Below the pieces are notes generated by a model. It ran no database searches and was not told the origin of the DNA. It saw nothing but the letters and a program-made list of their open reading frames with translations. Shown piece after piece: positions 54,663 through 63,994 of a stretch of 64,000 nt of DNA; the first letter of the stretch is position 1, and every line of letters starts with the position of its first letter. The position numbers were made by a program, and so were the translations under genes. The stretch comes from Flavobacteriaceae bacterium (GTDB taxonomy: Bacteria > Bacteroidota > Bacteroidia > Flavobacteriales > Flavobacteriaceae): NCBI GenBank assembly GCA_026710085.1, contig JAPORT010000005.1:47980-111979 (forward strand). Reading direction: 5' to 3'.

Positions 54663-54851
54663 GTGTTTGGCAAAGATAAAATCATCATCGCAGTTGTTTT
54701 TATTCTCGCTTACACAATATTTATCATTTGGTCTTATCGAAGAGATCGAAAAAAGTCTCCGGCTTATTTTAAAGGATCCTTAAAAATATTAGGAGCGATT
54801 ATATTGATTGTATTGATTCTCTTTCTTTTAAAATTATTTGTTTCCAATTGA
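54663..54851 (+). CDS. Small membrane protein coupled to crcB
   Basis: Protein of 62 residues with two membrane helices (IIIAVVFILAYTIFIIWSY and LKILGAIILIVLILFLLKLF) separated by a basic loop. It starts at GTG 54663; its TGA overlaps the TTG start of crcB. No family is recognised. Coupling suggests it is made together with the fluoride channel, but a functional link is only inferred. Confidence 0.6.
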   Translation: MFGKDKIIIAVVFILAYTIFIIWSYRRDRKKSPAYFKGSLKILGAIILIVLILFLLKLFVSN

Positions 54852-55225
54852 AAGAACTGTTGCTTGTATTTGTTGGAGGGGGTATGGGAAGCGTTTTAAG
54901 ATACTCTATTGGTCTTTTGATTCCTTCGACGACTCATTCCTTTCCTTATTCTACTTTGATAGCAAATCTCATAGGTTGTTTTTTTGTGGGGCTCATCATC
55001 GGATTTGCAACAACATCTCAGTGGATTCAAGGGTCCTTAATGATTTTTTTTATTGTTGGGTTTTGTGGCGGCTTGACAACTTTTTCTGCATTGATACAAC
55101 AAAGTTTTGATTTTTTAAACTATAGCTCCTACTTCTATTTCTTTCTTTATGCTTCACTGAGTTTCTGTGGAGGTCTCATACTTGTGTATCTAGGGTCTCA
55201 TCTTTCAAAAGTAATGGCAACTTAA
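54848..55225 (+). CDS. crcB: Fluoride channel CrcB/Fluc
   Basis: Four-helix inner-membrane fluoride exporter (125 residues) working as an inverted dimer. The signatures GGGMGSVLRYSIG and GFCGGLTTFSAL are both present. TTG 54848 overlaps the upstream stop codon (TTGA). No fluoride riboswitch is seen upstream. Confidence 0.92.
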   Translation: MKELLLVFVGGGMGSVLRYSIGLLIPSTTHSFPYSTLIANLIGCFFVGLIIGFATTSQWIQGSLMIFFIVGFCGGLTTFSALIQQSFDFLNYSSYFYFFLYASLSFCGGLILVYLGSHLSKVMAT

Positions 55226-55370
55226 GTGTTTTCAATCGATAACAATCAAAATTCATTTCACTAAAATTGAAGACATCGTTTTACTGACGCTAAGATTGAT
55301 TTTTGATTCATTTTCTCAAAATATAACTCCATAAGGAATAACTGATAACGCTGTCCTAATTCTAAAGAAC

Positions 55371-56870
55371 ATGTTAAAATTTTCATTTACCTCTTTCTTT
55401 TTTCTAATCTGTTCCTTTTTTTTTACGCCAAACAATGAATTAGAATTAAAACCACCAAACATTATCTTCTTTTTTGTTGACGATATGGGATGGCAAGACA
55501 CTTCGTTGCCATTTCATGTCGAAGTTACCAAACTCAATAAGCAATATCATACCCCTCATATGGAACGGCTTGCTCAAAAGGGAATGAAATTTACTCAAGC
55601 ATATGCTGCAGCAGTGTGTTCTCCAACAAGAGTCAGTTTAATGACGGGAATTAACGCATCGAGACATCGAGTTACCAATTGGACGCTCTTTAAAAATCAA
55701 TCGACAGAAACTAATCATCCTTCATTGCTTCGACCTAATTGGAATCTCAATGGATTAAGTTCAATACCAAATAGTCCCAAAACATTCTATGCCAAAACAT
55801 TGCCTCAATATCTTCAATCTTCAGGATATACTACAATTCATGTAGGTAAAGCTCATTTTGGAGCAAAAGGGACACTTGGTGAAAATCCATTAAATCTAGG
55901 TTTTGATGTCAATATAGCTGGACATGCTGCAGGTGGTCCAGGAAGTTATCTAGCAAAACATCATTTCAGTGCTCAATGGCGAAATGGAATGGATGTTTGG
56001 GATGTTCCAGGCCTAGATAAGTTTTATGGTACCGATATCTATTTGACTGAAGCCTTGACGATTGAAGCCAAACAAGCTATCGAACATGCCGTTCAAATCA
56101 ACAAACCATTTTACTTATATATGTCCCATTATGCAGTTCATGCTCCATGGGAACCTGACAAACGATTTTACCAAAAGTACATTGATGCCGGTTTGAGTGA
56201 ATTTGACGCAACTTTTGCCTCAATGTTAGAAGGCATGGATCAATCTTTGGGAGATATTATGGATCACCTCAAAGAATTAGGTATCGAAGAAAATACCATT
56301 ATTGTTTTTATGTCAGACAATGGATCACCGAGGCAAACAGCTCGAAACATTCCACTTCGAGGCTTCAAATTAACACCTTATGAAGGAGGAATTCGAGTCC
56401 CTATGATTGTCAAATGGCCAGGCGTTGTCAATGAAAACTCACAAACAAATCAACCCATTATTATCGAAGATATCTTTCCTTCTTTTCTTGAAATGGCAGG
56501 ACTAGAACAACAAATCCCGACTTCGATCGACGGCATCAGTTTTGTCCCTATTTTGAAAGGAGAAAAAAGCGTTTCTAGCGACCGTTCTTTTATTTGGCAC
56601 TTTCCAAACCTCTATGATACGTTTCCATACAGCAGCATTCGCCGAGGACCTTGGAAATTGATTTACCACCACACAGACCAAAAATTCGAACTATTTAACC
56701 TTGAAAAAGATTTAAGTGAATCTAAAAATCTCACGGAATCAAATCCAACGAAAACTTTTGAACTAGCCATGATTCTCTCAGATTATCTAGAACGTGTTTC
56801 TGCCCCAATGCCTCTATATCAAACGAGTAAAAAACCCGTACCCTATCCAAAAGCTGCATTGGTTCAATGA
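55371..56870 (+). CDS. Sulfatase, exported
   Basis: Second family S1 sulfatase of the window (499 residues), with a signal peptide (FTSFFFLICSFFFTPN). Metal site PNIIFFFVDDMGWQDTSLP; signature CSPTRVSLMTGIN, where the Cys must become formylglycine and Thr replaces the usual Ser. Further conserved parts are HVGKAHFGAKG and FMSDNGSPRQT. Likely acts on sulfated glycans outside the cytoplasm. It is not closely similar to the one at 3219-4757. Confidence 0.92.
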   Translation: MLKFSFTSFFFLICSFFFTPNNELELKPPNIIFFFVDDMGWQDTSLPFHVEVTKLNKQYHTPHMERLAQKGMKFTQAYAAAVCSPTRVSLMTGINASRHRVTNWTLFKNQSTETNHPSLLRPNWNLNGLSSIPNSPKTFYAKTLPQYLQSSGYTTIHVGKAHFGAKGTLGENPLNLGFDVNIAGHAAGGPGSYLAKHHFSAQWRNGMDVWDVPGLDKFYGTDIYLTEALTIEAKQAIEHAVQINKPFYLYMSHYAVHAPWEPDKRFYQKYIDAGLSEFDATFASMLEGMDQSLGDIMDHLKELGIEENTIIVFMSDNGSPRQTARNIPLRGFKLTPYEGGIRVPMIVKWPGVVNENSQTNQPIIIEDIFPSFLEMAGLEQQIPTSIDGISFVPILKGEKSVSSDRSFIWHFPNLYDTFPYSSIRRGPWKLIYHHTDQKFELFNLEKDLSESKNLTESNPTKTFELAMILSDYLERVSAPMPLYQTSKKPVPYPKAALVQ

Positions 56871-57189
56871 GTCATGCAGATGGACTCTGTATTAATTCGA
56901 TATTTATCCCTTCGACTATTCTTATTCACTGTGGGACATCAGATCCTAATTTGATTCTAACTTCTATTCTATAATTTTTAAACCAATGCTTGAAATTTAA
57001 CTGTTTTGCAATATCACTTTAAAATTATTGAATTATTATCACTTTATTTTTCATTTGAATAAAACTTATTTATTCTTTTTTGATTTTTTAACTCAAACCA
57101 ATCTACAATCACCTTTAATTTAGGGTACTTTTGCCGTGACAATAATTGAATGAAATCATTCTATTGAACTAACCCTTTTATCATTTTTT
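56871..57189. other. Intergenic region before the nitrogen cluster
   Basis: About 319 bases, very AT-rich, holding the -7 element listed at 57126. No other feature is recognised. Confidence 0.5.
57126..57133 (+). promoter_or_regulatory. -7 element (TACTTTTG) before the P-II gene
   Basis: TACTTTTG matches TAnnTTTG and lies 57 bases before the P-II start codon. No TTG is found at the standard -33 distance, which would fit a promoter needing an activator, for example under nitrogen limitation. Confidence 0.4.
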
Positions 57190-57525
57190 ATGAAAAAGAT
57201 TGAAGCGATTATTCGCGAATCACAATTCCTCAAAGTGAGAGATGCTCTCAAAGATCTTGGGGTCAAACACTTTACCTATTGGGATGTCACCGGTGTTGGT
57301 AAAGAAAAGCAACCACATGTTTATCGTGGAGTGAATTATGAATCTTTAGCTATTTCTAGAAGATTCATATCTCTGGTAGTGTCTGAAGAACTACTTGACG
57401 AGGCTATCAATGCCATTTTAGATTCTGCTTCTACCAATGAAGTTGGAGACGGTAAAATATTTGTTTTACCAGTAGAAAAATCAATTCGGATTCGCACAAA
57501 AGAATCTGGTACTTCATCACTTTAA
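57190..57525 (+). CDS. glnK: P-II family nitrogen regulatory protein
   Basis: Trimeric nitrogen-status sensor (111 residues) that binds ATP/ADP and 2-oxoglutarate. The T-loop YRGVNYESLAISRR keeps the Tyr (about residue 50) that is uridylylated in proteobacteria, and the C-loop reads GDGKIFVLPVEKSIRIRTKE. It is 12 bases upstream of an ammonium transporter gene, so it is named in the glnK sense; it probably blocks that transporter when nitrogen is plentiful. Confidence 0.94.
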   Translation: MKKIEAIIRESQFLKVRDALKDLGVKHFTYWDVTGVGKEKQPHVYRGVNYESLAISRRFISLVVSEELLDEAINAILDSASTNEVGDGKIFVLPVEKSIRIRTKESGTSSL

Positions 57526-57537
57526 TTCGAAATAATT

Positions 57538-58764
57538 ATGGAAGCACTATTTACAGCCAACAACGTATGGATGATGATTTGTACCGCGTTGGTATTCATC
57601 ATGCACCTTGGGTTTGGATTTTTAGAGATGGGACTAACCCGTCAAAAAAATGCGATCAATATTTTCTTTAAAAATTTCTTTGTCATCACCATGGGAATTT
57701 TGGTTTATTATTTGATTGGATTCAATCTAATGTATCCAGGATTCAGCGATGGATCTCCTGGAATTATTGATTTCGCCGGTTTTGGATTGACCCTACCTGG
57801 TGGGGAAGCCATAGATTATGCTGATGGTGGCTACACCTATTGGACAGACTTCTTGTTTCAAGCCGTCTTTGCTGCGACAGCTGCGACGATAGTCTCAGGT
57901 GCTGTAGCCGAAAGAGTGAAAATTGAAGGATTCATGATTTTTTCACTTCTGTATGTCGCTATTGCTTATCCCATTGTTGGTTCTTGGCAATGGGGAGGTG
58001 GATGGCTATCTCAATTAGGTTTTCATGATTTTGCTGGCTCGACACTAGTACATTCTGTTGGTGGATGGGCTGCATTAATGTTTGTTTATTTTCTAGGACC
58101 CCGAATCGGCAAATATGAAAATGGTAGAATCAACGCCCTTCCTGGACATAATCTTCCTTTGGCAGCCGCTGGTGTTTTGATTCTTTGGCTTGGTTGGTTT
58201 GGATTTAATGGTGGATCGATTTTATCCGCAGAGCCAACTAGTACCTCTTTAGTCTTGGTCAATACATGTTTGGCGGCTTCAGCGGGTGCTATTGTTGCGT
58301 TCATTGTTGCCAAACTTTCATTTAAATCATTTGACTTAACCATGTTTATGAATGGTGTTTTAGGTGGTTTGGTGGGTATTACTGCTGGGGCTGATCAAAT
58401 GAATGTCATCGAATCTATTGTCATTGGAGGGCTATCAGGAGTTATTGTTGTTTATGGAATTACTCTCTTAGATAAGGCACTAAAACTAGACGATCCTGTT
58501 GGTGCCATCGCTGTTCACTTGATCTGTGGTATTTGGGGGACGCTAGCAGTTGGTCTCTTTGGTAATCTTGCTGGTGGAGCACAGTTCTTACACCAAGCAG
58601 TAGGTGTCGGCGTCATCGGATTATTTTGTGTGGTTTCGGCAATCATATTCCTATTCATCACGAAGTATACTGTTGGCATTCGAGCTAAAAGAGATTACGA
58701 AATCCAAGGCTTAGATTGTACCGAACATGCCATGGATGCTTATTCAGATTTTCAAACAAAATAA
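57538..58764 (+). CDS. amt: Ammonium transporter (Amt family)
   Basis: Inner-membrane ammonium channel of 408 residues with eleven or so helices. Conserved parts: MHLGFGFLEMGLTRQKNAIN, the pore-region FAATAATIVSGAVAERVK, STLVHSVGGWAAL and WLGWFGFNGGS. There is no visible signal peptide extension. It sits between the P-II gene and a porin gene in a three-gene operon. Confidence 0.95.
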   Translation: MEALFTANNVWMMICTALVFIMHLGFGFLEMGLTRQKNAINIFFKNFFVITMGILVYYLIGFNLMYPGFSDGSPGIIDFAGFGLTLPGGEAIDYADGGYTYWTDFLFQAVFAATAATIVSGAVAERVKIEGFMIFSLLYVAIAYPIVGSWQWGGGWLSQLGFHDFAGSTLVHSVGGWAALMFVYFLGPRIGKYENGRINALPGHNLPLAAAGVLILWLGWFGFNGGSILSAEPTSTSLVLVNTCLAASAGAIVAFIVAKLSFKSFDLTMFMNGVLGGLVGITAGADQMNVIESIVIGGLSGVIVVYGITLLDKALKLDDPVGAIAVHLICGIWGTLAVGLFGNLAGGAQFLHQAVGVGVIGLFCVVSAIIFLFITKYTVGIRAKRDYEIQGLDCTEHAMDAYSDFQTK

Positions 58765-58782
58765 TTAAACTAACAACAACTT

Positions 58783-59790
58783 ATGATTCAAAAAAATATT
58801 TTACTCTCCACATTATCGGTTCTCTTGACCGTGTGTGCCATTGGATTTGGTTATTCCCAAGAAGAAGCTGATTCCAAATGGAACTTTTCAGGAACAGTCG
58901 ATGTCTACGGACGTTTTAATCTAGCAGATGAGCAAAAACTAGTACCTGGCACTTCATTTGCCAACCTCCCAGGATTTGCATTAGGGATGTTTAATGGTGT
59001 TTTTTCTTATGAAGGTGAAAAAGTAGGCTTTGTGGCTGATTTAGTTTATGGCCCTCGAGGAAAAGAAGCGGTTTTCAACGAAACCGGTTCTTCCAATATC
59101 CTTAATCAACTCTATGTTTATGCCAACCTCAGCGAATCAACAACATTAACGGTTGGTAATTTCAATACATTTTTAGGATATGAGGTCATTTCACCGGCTG
59201 GAAACTTTCATTATTCAACGTCCTATATGTTTTCCTATGGTCCTTTTTCACATGGCGGTGTGAAGTTAGATCATGCATTTAGCGATGATTTTTCATTGAT
59301 GCTAGGCGTATTCAATGGTACTGATTTAGTCGATTTCAATCGAGATGATGACTATACCTATGGAGCACAATTGGGAATAAAAGGTCAATATATCAATTAT
59401 TTAGGTGGTGAAGGGTTCAATCAAATTGACTTTACTGGTGGCATTCCTTTTGGAGATTCATTTAACCTAGGCATCAATGCCACTCTCTACAAATATGATT
59501 TAGATGGCGAAGAATCTGACTTTAAAGGTATCGCACTGTATCCTCAATACGATTTTTCAGACACCGCTAGTTTTGGTTTTAGATTCGAGTTATTTGATGA
59601 AACGGGAGATGCCACGGGAGTGTTTGGGGTTCCAGAAGCGTCAAATGTTTCCTATACGGCAACGGGAAGTTTTGCAGTTGATGACTTGACGATCAAACCA
59701 GAAATTCGTTTAGATAGTGCCTCTGAAGAGATTTTTGATGATTCAGATTCTCTATTTTCTGTTCTTGTCGCATTAGTGTATTCGTTTTAG
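58783..59790 (+). CDS. Outer-membrane beta-barrel porin (OmpL-like, bbp2 family)
   Basis: Exported protein (335 residues) with a signal peptide (LSVLLTVCAIGFGYSQ). Repeated amphipathic strands with aromatic girdles (VGFVADLVYGPRGKEA, NQLYVYANLSESTTLTVGNF) and a C-terminal strand ending in Phe (LFSVLVALVYSF) mark it as a barrel of the bbp2 type. Its position 18 bases after amt suggests it lets ammonium or small nitrogen compounds through the outer membrane. Confidence 0.85.
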   Translation: MIQKNILLSTLSVLLTVCAIGFGYSQEEADSKWNFSGTVDVYGRFNLADEQKLVPGTSFANLPGFALGMFNGVFSYEGEKVGFVADLVYGPRGKEAVFNETGSSNILNQLYVYANLSESTTLTVGNFNTFLGYEVISPAGNFHYSTSYMFSYGPFSHGGVKLDHAFSDDFSLMLGVFNGTDLVDFNRDDDYTYGAQLGIKGQYINYLGGEGFNQIDFTGGIPFGDSFNLGINATLYKYDLDGEESDFKGIALYPQYDFSDTASFGFRFELFDETGDATGVFGVPEASNVSYTATGSFAVDDLTIKPEIRLDSASEEIFDDSDSLFSVLVALVYSF

Positions 59791-59815
59791 AAATACCACA
59801 GTATATTGACACAAC

Positions 59816-59848
59816 AAAAACCACAGTTCAAGGGCTGTGGTTTTTTTT
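59816..59848 (+). terminator. Strong intrinsic terminator after the porin gene
   Basis: CCACAG (59821-59826) and CTGTGG (59835-59840) pair perfectly, extended by an A-run facing eight Ts (59841-59848). It ends the P-II/amt/porin transcript, 26 bases after the porin stop. Confidence 0.9.
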
Positions 59849-59958
59849 ATTCAGACTATTTCATAGCCTCTCATGATACTTAAACCTCTTTGCTTGATAC
59901 ACCCTATTTTACAATTTACGTGTCAATATATTTGTAGCCATCTCTTATTTTCATTGGT

Positions 59959-61527
59959 ATGAATGCCAAATTCTTTTTGATAACTCTGGTGATGCTATTC
60001 TATCATATCAACTCGATGGCTCAAGAAATGACAGAAGGTCCATTTGAACAATTGATTATTCGGGGCGTTACGATGATTGCAGGTCATGGAGCTCCACCAG
60101 AAGGACCCATTGATCTTGTGATTGAAAATGATAAAATTGCTTCCATTCATCATGTTGGTTATCCCAATGTACCTATTGAAGAAAGTGATCGCCCTATTTT
60201 GAAGGAGGGGGGAAAAGAAATCGATGCATCGGGTTGGTTTTTATTACCTGGATTCATTGATGCTCACGCTCATATTGGCGGTGATGCTCAAGGAGCCGAT
60301 TGGGAATATGTTTTCAATTTATGGCTAGCCCATGGAATCACAACCATAAGAGAAGTTGGTGGAAAAGGAATCGATTTTGCATATGACTTAAAAGTACGTG
60401 CCGAAAAAAACGAAATCATTGCACCAAGAGTTGTGGCTTTAACTTTTTTTGGCCAAGGTCTAGAAAATCCTATCTCCACGCCTGATGAAGCCAGACAATG
60501 GGTTCGAGATAATGCATCCAAAGGAGCTGATGGTGTCAAATTTTTTGGTGCAGAACCGGATATCATGACTGCAGCCCTTGATGAAATCAATCAATTGGGT
60601 ATGCTATCGGCTTGTCATCATGCACAACTAAACGTTGCTCGGTGGAATGTATTACATAGTGCTAGAGCGGGACTCAATAGTATGGAACATTGGTATGGTT
60701 TACCTGAGGCTTTATTCGATGATAAAACGATACAACACTACCCTCTTGATTACAATTATAGAAATGAACAACATCGTTTTGAAGAAGCTGGGAAATTATG
60801 GCAACAAGCCGCAAAACCATATAGTGATCATTGGAATGATGTGATGAACGAACTTCTGGAATTGGATTTTACGATTTGTCCCACTTTCAATATTTATGAA
60901 GCTAGTCGTGATCTTCACAGAATACGCAGATTAGAATGGCATGAAACCTATACGCTACCTTCCTTATGGAAATTTTTTCAACCCAGCATGATTTCACACG
61001 GCTCTTATTGGCATTATTGGGGGACTGAACAAGAAATACACTGGAAAAACAATTATAAACTATGGATGGCCTTTATCAATGAATACAAAAACCGTGGTGG
61101 GAGGGTTACTGTTGGTTCGGATTCTGGATTTATTTTTCAACTCTACGGTTTTTCCTATGTCAGAGAGTTAGAGCTTTTTAGGGAAGCAGGCTTCCACCCA
61201 CTAGAAATTATTAAAGCAGCCACTTTAGATGGAGCCGAACTTTTGGGTATCGATGATCTAACGGGAAGTATTCGGGTCGGCAAACAAGCCGATTTATTAC
61301 TCATTGAAGAAAATCCTCTAGAAAATTTAAAAGTATTATATGGAACGGGTGCTATCAAACTCAATGAAAATAATGAAGTTATCCGTGTAGGTGGCGTGAA
61401 ATACACCATCAGCAATGGTGTGATTTATGATGCTAAAAAACTATTGGCAAGGGTTCAAGAAATGGTTGATCAAGCCAAGGAAGAAGATGATTTTAAATTA
61501 CTGCAACCTGGCGTTGTGTCTAATTAG
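59959..61527 (+). CDS. Amidohydrolase family protein, exported
   Basis: Metal-dependent hydrolase (522 residues) with a signal peptide (LITLVMLFYHINSMAQ). Metal ligands are visible in LLPGFIDAHAHIGGDA (HxH), a Lys-containing segment GADGVKFFGAEPD, ACHHAQLN and the Asp in VTVGSDSGF. The C-terminal beta domain holds GSIRVGKQADLLLIEENPL. Related exported proteins in Bacteroidota are annotated as imidazolonepropionase- or prolidase-like; substrate is not determined. PurU starts at its stop codon. Confidence 0.87.
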   Translation: MNAKFFLITLVMLFYHINSMAQEMTEGPFEQLIIRGVTMIAGHGAPPEGPIDLVIENDKIASIHHVGYPNVPIEESDRPILKEGGKEIDASGWFLLPGFIDAHAHIGGDAQGADWEYVFNLWLAHGITTIREVGGKGIDFAYDLKVRAEKNEIIAPRVVALTFFGQGLENPISTPDEARQWVRDNASKGADGVKFFGAEPDIMTAALDEINQLGMLSACHHAQLNVARWNVLHSARAGLNSMEHWYGLPEALFDDKTIQHYPLDYNYRNEQHRFEEAGKLWQQAAKPYSDHWNDVMNELLELDFTICPTFNIYEASRDLHRIRRLEWHETYTLPSLWKFFQPSMISHGSYWHYWGTEQEIHWKNNYKLWMAFINEYKNRGGRVTVGSDSGFIFQLYGFSYVRELELFREAGFHPLEIIKAATLDGAELLGIDDLTGSIRVGKQADLLLIEENPLENLKVLYGTGAIKLNENNEVIRVGGVKYTISNGVIYDAKKLLARVQEMVDQAKEEDDFKLLQPGVVSN

Positions 61528-62381
61528 TGAAACACCTCATCATTTTAATGCATTGTCCTGATCAAAAGGGAATCATTGCATCAGTTACCAATCTCATACA
61601 TGACAACTATGGTAATATTGTTTACATCGACCAGTACGTTGATCGGGTAAATGATTTGTTTTTTATGCGTCTTGAAGTCTTGTTCCATTTCAAAACAAAG
61701 TCAATGGATGCCTTTAAAGAAGCCTTTGATCAAAAAATCAACCAAGTTTTTCAAGCAAAAAGCAATTTTTATTTTAAAAACAAAAAACCCAAAATGGGTG
61801 TTATGGTATCCAAATACGACCATTGCCTCTATGATATCCTAGCACAATACAATACTGGAAGATTACATTGTGAGATACCATTGATCATCAGTAATCATCG
61901 AGATTTAGAAGCAATTGCCAAACAATTTGACATTCCCTATTATCATATTCTCATTACCAAAGAAAGCAAACATCAAGCCGAAAAGAATCAGCTAGAATTA
62001 TTAAAACACCATCAAGTTGACTTTATTGTCTTGGCTCGTTACATGCAAATCGTTTCTAAAGAATTCATTTCAAACTATCCTTTCAAAATCATCAACATCC
62101 ACCATTCTTTTTTACCAGCATTTCCAGGTGCGAAACCCTACCATATGGCCTATCAAAGAGGTGTGAAAATCATCGGTGCTACCAGTCACTATGTGACCGA
62201 AGAATTAGATTCAGGACCGATCATTGAACAAGATGTGGTCAACGTATCGCATTTACATTCGGTTGAAAATTTTATTGAACGAGGGCAAGATTTAGAACGA
62301 CTCGTACTGCTCAGAGCATTGCGATTACATATTGAAAGAAAAATTATGGTCTACCAAAACAAAACCATCATTTTTAACTAA
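61527..62381 (+). CDS. purU: Formyltetrahydrofolate deformylase
   Basis: Releases formate from 10-formyl-THF (284 residues), balancing one-carbon pools and supplying formate for purine synthesis. An N-terminal ACT-like domain (CPDQKGIIASVTNLIHDNYG) precedes a formyltransferase domain with IINIHHSFLPAFPGAKPYH (catalytic Asn/His) and ELDSGPIIEQD (catalytic Asp). GTG 61527 shares one base with the preceding TAG stop, which points to translational coupling with the amidohydrolase. Confidence 0.93.
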   Translation: MKHLIILMHCPDQKGIIASVTNLIHDNYGNIVYIDQYVDRVNDLFFMRLEVLFHFKTKSMDAFKEAFDQKINQVFQAKSNFYFKNKKPKMGVMVSKYDHCLYDILAQYNTGRLHCEIPLIISNHRDLEAIAKQFDIPYYHILITKESKHQAEKNQLELLKHHQVDFIVLARYMQIVSKEFISNYPFKIINIHHSFLPAFPGAKPYHMAYQRGVKIIGATSHYVTEELDSGPIIEQDVVNVSHLHSVENFIERGQDLERLVLLRALRLHIERKIMVYQNKTIIFN

Positions 62382-62467
62382 AAGACCAGAGTTTATTTCA
62401 AATAGGATGAGAAATGAAGTTCTTCAATCGTTCAAAGAAATGGTTGTCATTGTCGAACAGCAACTTT

Positions 62468-63994
62468 TCAAAACTTAAATTCGATACCTTGGGCTAAAGG
62501 CAATTCAGTTCCATAATTCACAGTACATGTTTGCCTTCTCATGTAATATTTCCAAGCATCCGAGCCACTTTCTCTTCCTCCTCCAGTTTCTTTTTCTCCA
62601 CCAAACGCACCCCCAATTTCAGCACCAGAAGTACCGATGTTCACATTAGCGATACCACAATCAGAACCTTGATTCGAGAGGAAATACTCAGCCTTTCTTA
62701 GATCCGTTGTAAAGATGGCTGATGAGAGGCCTTGGGGCACATTATTTTGAATATCGATGGCTTGAGCTAAAGATTCATAGGGCATCACGTAAAGAATAGG
62801 AGCAAACGTTTCCACTTGAACGATTTCCATTTTTGAATGAGCTTCCATAATGACTGGAGACACATAGCAACCGGATTGGTATTGATTCCCTTTTAACACA
62901 TGACCGCCCGTTTTTAGTAGACCTCCCTGATTTTTAGCCTTTTCAATGGTATTGAAATAATTTTTCACTGCTTGTTGATCAATCAACGGTCCCATATGAT
63001 TCGATTCATCTAGAGGATTTCCTATTTTAAGTTGCTGGTATGCCTTAACCAATAGATTCAATAGTTTAGAATAAATGCTTTGATGAATAATGAGCCTTCT
63101 TGTTGAAGTACAACGCTGACCAGCTGTACCAACAGCACCAAAAACAATGGAAGGAATGGCTTGCTTCAGATCCGCATCTTCACAGACAATAATGGCATTA
63201 TTTCCCCCTAATTCCAAAATAGACTTGCCCAATCGTTTGGCGATACTTTGCGCCACACTTCGTCCCATATTGGTTGATCCCGTGGCTGATAATAAATCAA
63301 TTCGAGAATCATTGGCTAAAATTTGACCTATCGATGCATCACCGATCAACACACTTGAAATACCTTCGGGTAATTGGTTTTTCATTAAGAGATTTTTAAA
63401 AAGAACCTGACACGCAAGAGCCGAAAAAGGTGTTTTTTCTGAAGGCTTCCATAGACATACATTACCACAAACCCATGCCAATGCAGCATTCCAAGACCAA
63501 ACGGCTACTGGAAAATTAAAAGCCGAGATAATTCCAATGATGCCCAATGGATGCCATTGTTCAAACAAACGATGATTTTCCCGTTCCGAATGAGTTTGTA
63601 TCCCATATAATTGTCTTGATAATCCAACTGCAAAATCGAAAATATCAATCATCTCCTGAACTTCTCCCAAACCTTCTTGAAGACTTTTCCCCATTTCATA
63701 ACTGACTAATTTTCCTAAATTTTCTTTTTCCTTTCTTAATTCATTGCCATATTGCCTTAATATTTCACCCCGTTTTGGGGCGGGGATCGATTTCCAAATT
63801 GAAACCGCCGATTTAGCCGTTGTTACGACTTGTTCATAATCTTGGTTAGATGCCAATTGAATCTTGCCAATAGCTTGACCATCAACTGGAGAAATAATGG
63901 TTTTTTGAGATCCAGAGCCTTTCCAACTTTTATTTCCAGTACTTACCGTTGAAAACGGTTCTTGAAAACTCCAAGGGTCCAAAATTTTGTTCAT
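62468..63994 (-). CDS. Aldehyde dehydrogenase of the ALDH7 (antiquitin) family
   Basis: NAD-dependent dehydrogenase of 508 residues. It matches human ALDH7A1 and bacterial AmaB over its length: IPAPKRGEILRQYGNELR, GEVQEMIDIFDFAVGLSRQL, ISAFNFPVAVWSWNAALA, catalytic Glu in LELGGNNAII and catalytic Cys in GTAGQRCTSTRR. The C-terminus SGAEIGGAFGGEKETGGGRE is diagnostic for this family. Likely reaction: alpha-aminoadipic semialdehyde (piperideine-6-carboxylate) to aminoadipate in lysine breakdown. The ATG is 6 bases from the window edge, so upstream context is missing. Confidence 0.93.
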   Translation of the reverse strand: MNKILDPWSFQEPFSTVSTGNKSWKGSGSQKTIISPVDGQAIGKIQLASNQDYEQVVTTAKSAVSIWKSIPAPKRGEILRQYGNELRKEKENLGKLVSYEMGKSLQEGLGEVQEMIDIFDFAVGLSRQLYGIQTHSERENHRLFEQWHPLGIIGIISAFNFPVAVWSWNAALAWVCGNVCLWKPSEKTPFSALACQVLFKNLLMKNQLPEGISSVLIGDASIGQILANDSRIDLLSATGSTNMGRSVAQSIAKRLGKSILELGGNNAIIVCEDADLKQAIPSIVFGAVGTAGQRCTSTRRLIIHQSIYSKLLNLLVKAYQQLKIGNPLDESNHMGPLIDQQAVKNYFNTIEKAKNQGGLLKTGGHVLKGNQYQSGCYVSPVIMEAHSKMEIVQVETFAPILYVMPYESLAQAIDIQNNVPQGLSSAIFTTDLRKAEYFLSNQGSDCGIANVNIGTSGAEIGGAFGGEKETGGGRESGSDAWKYYMRRQTCTVNYGTELPLAQGIEFKF

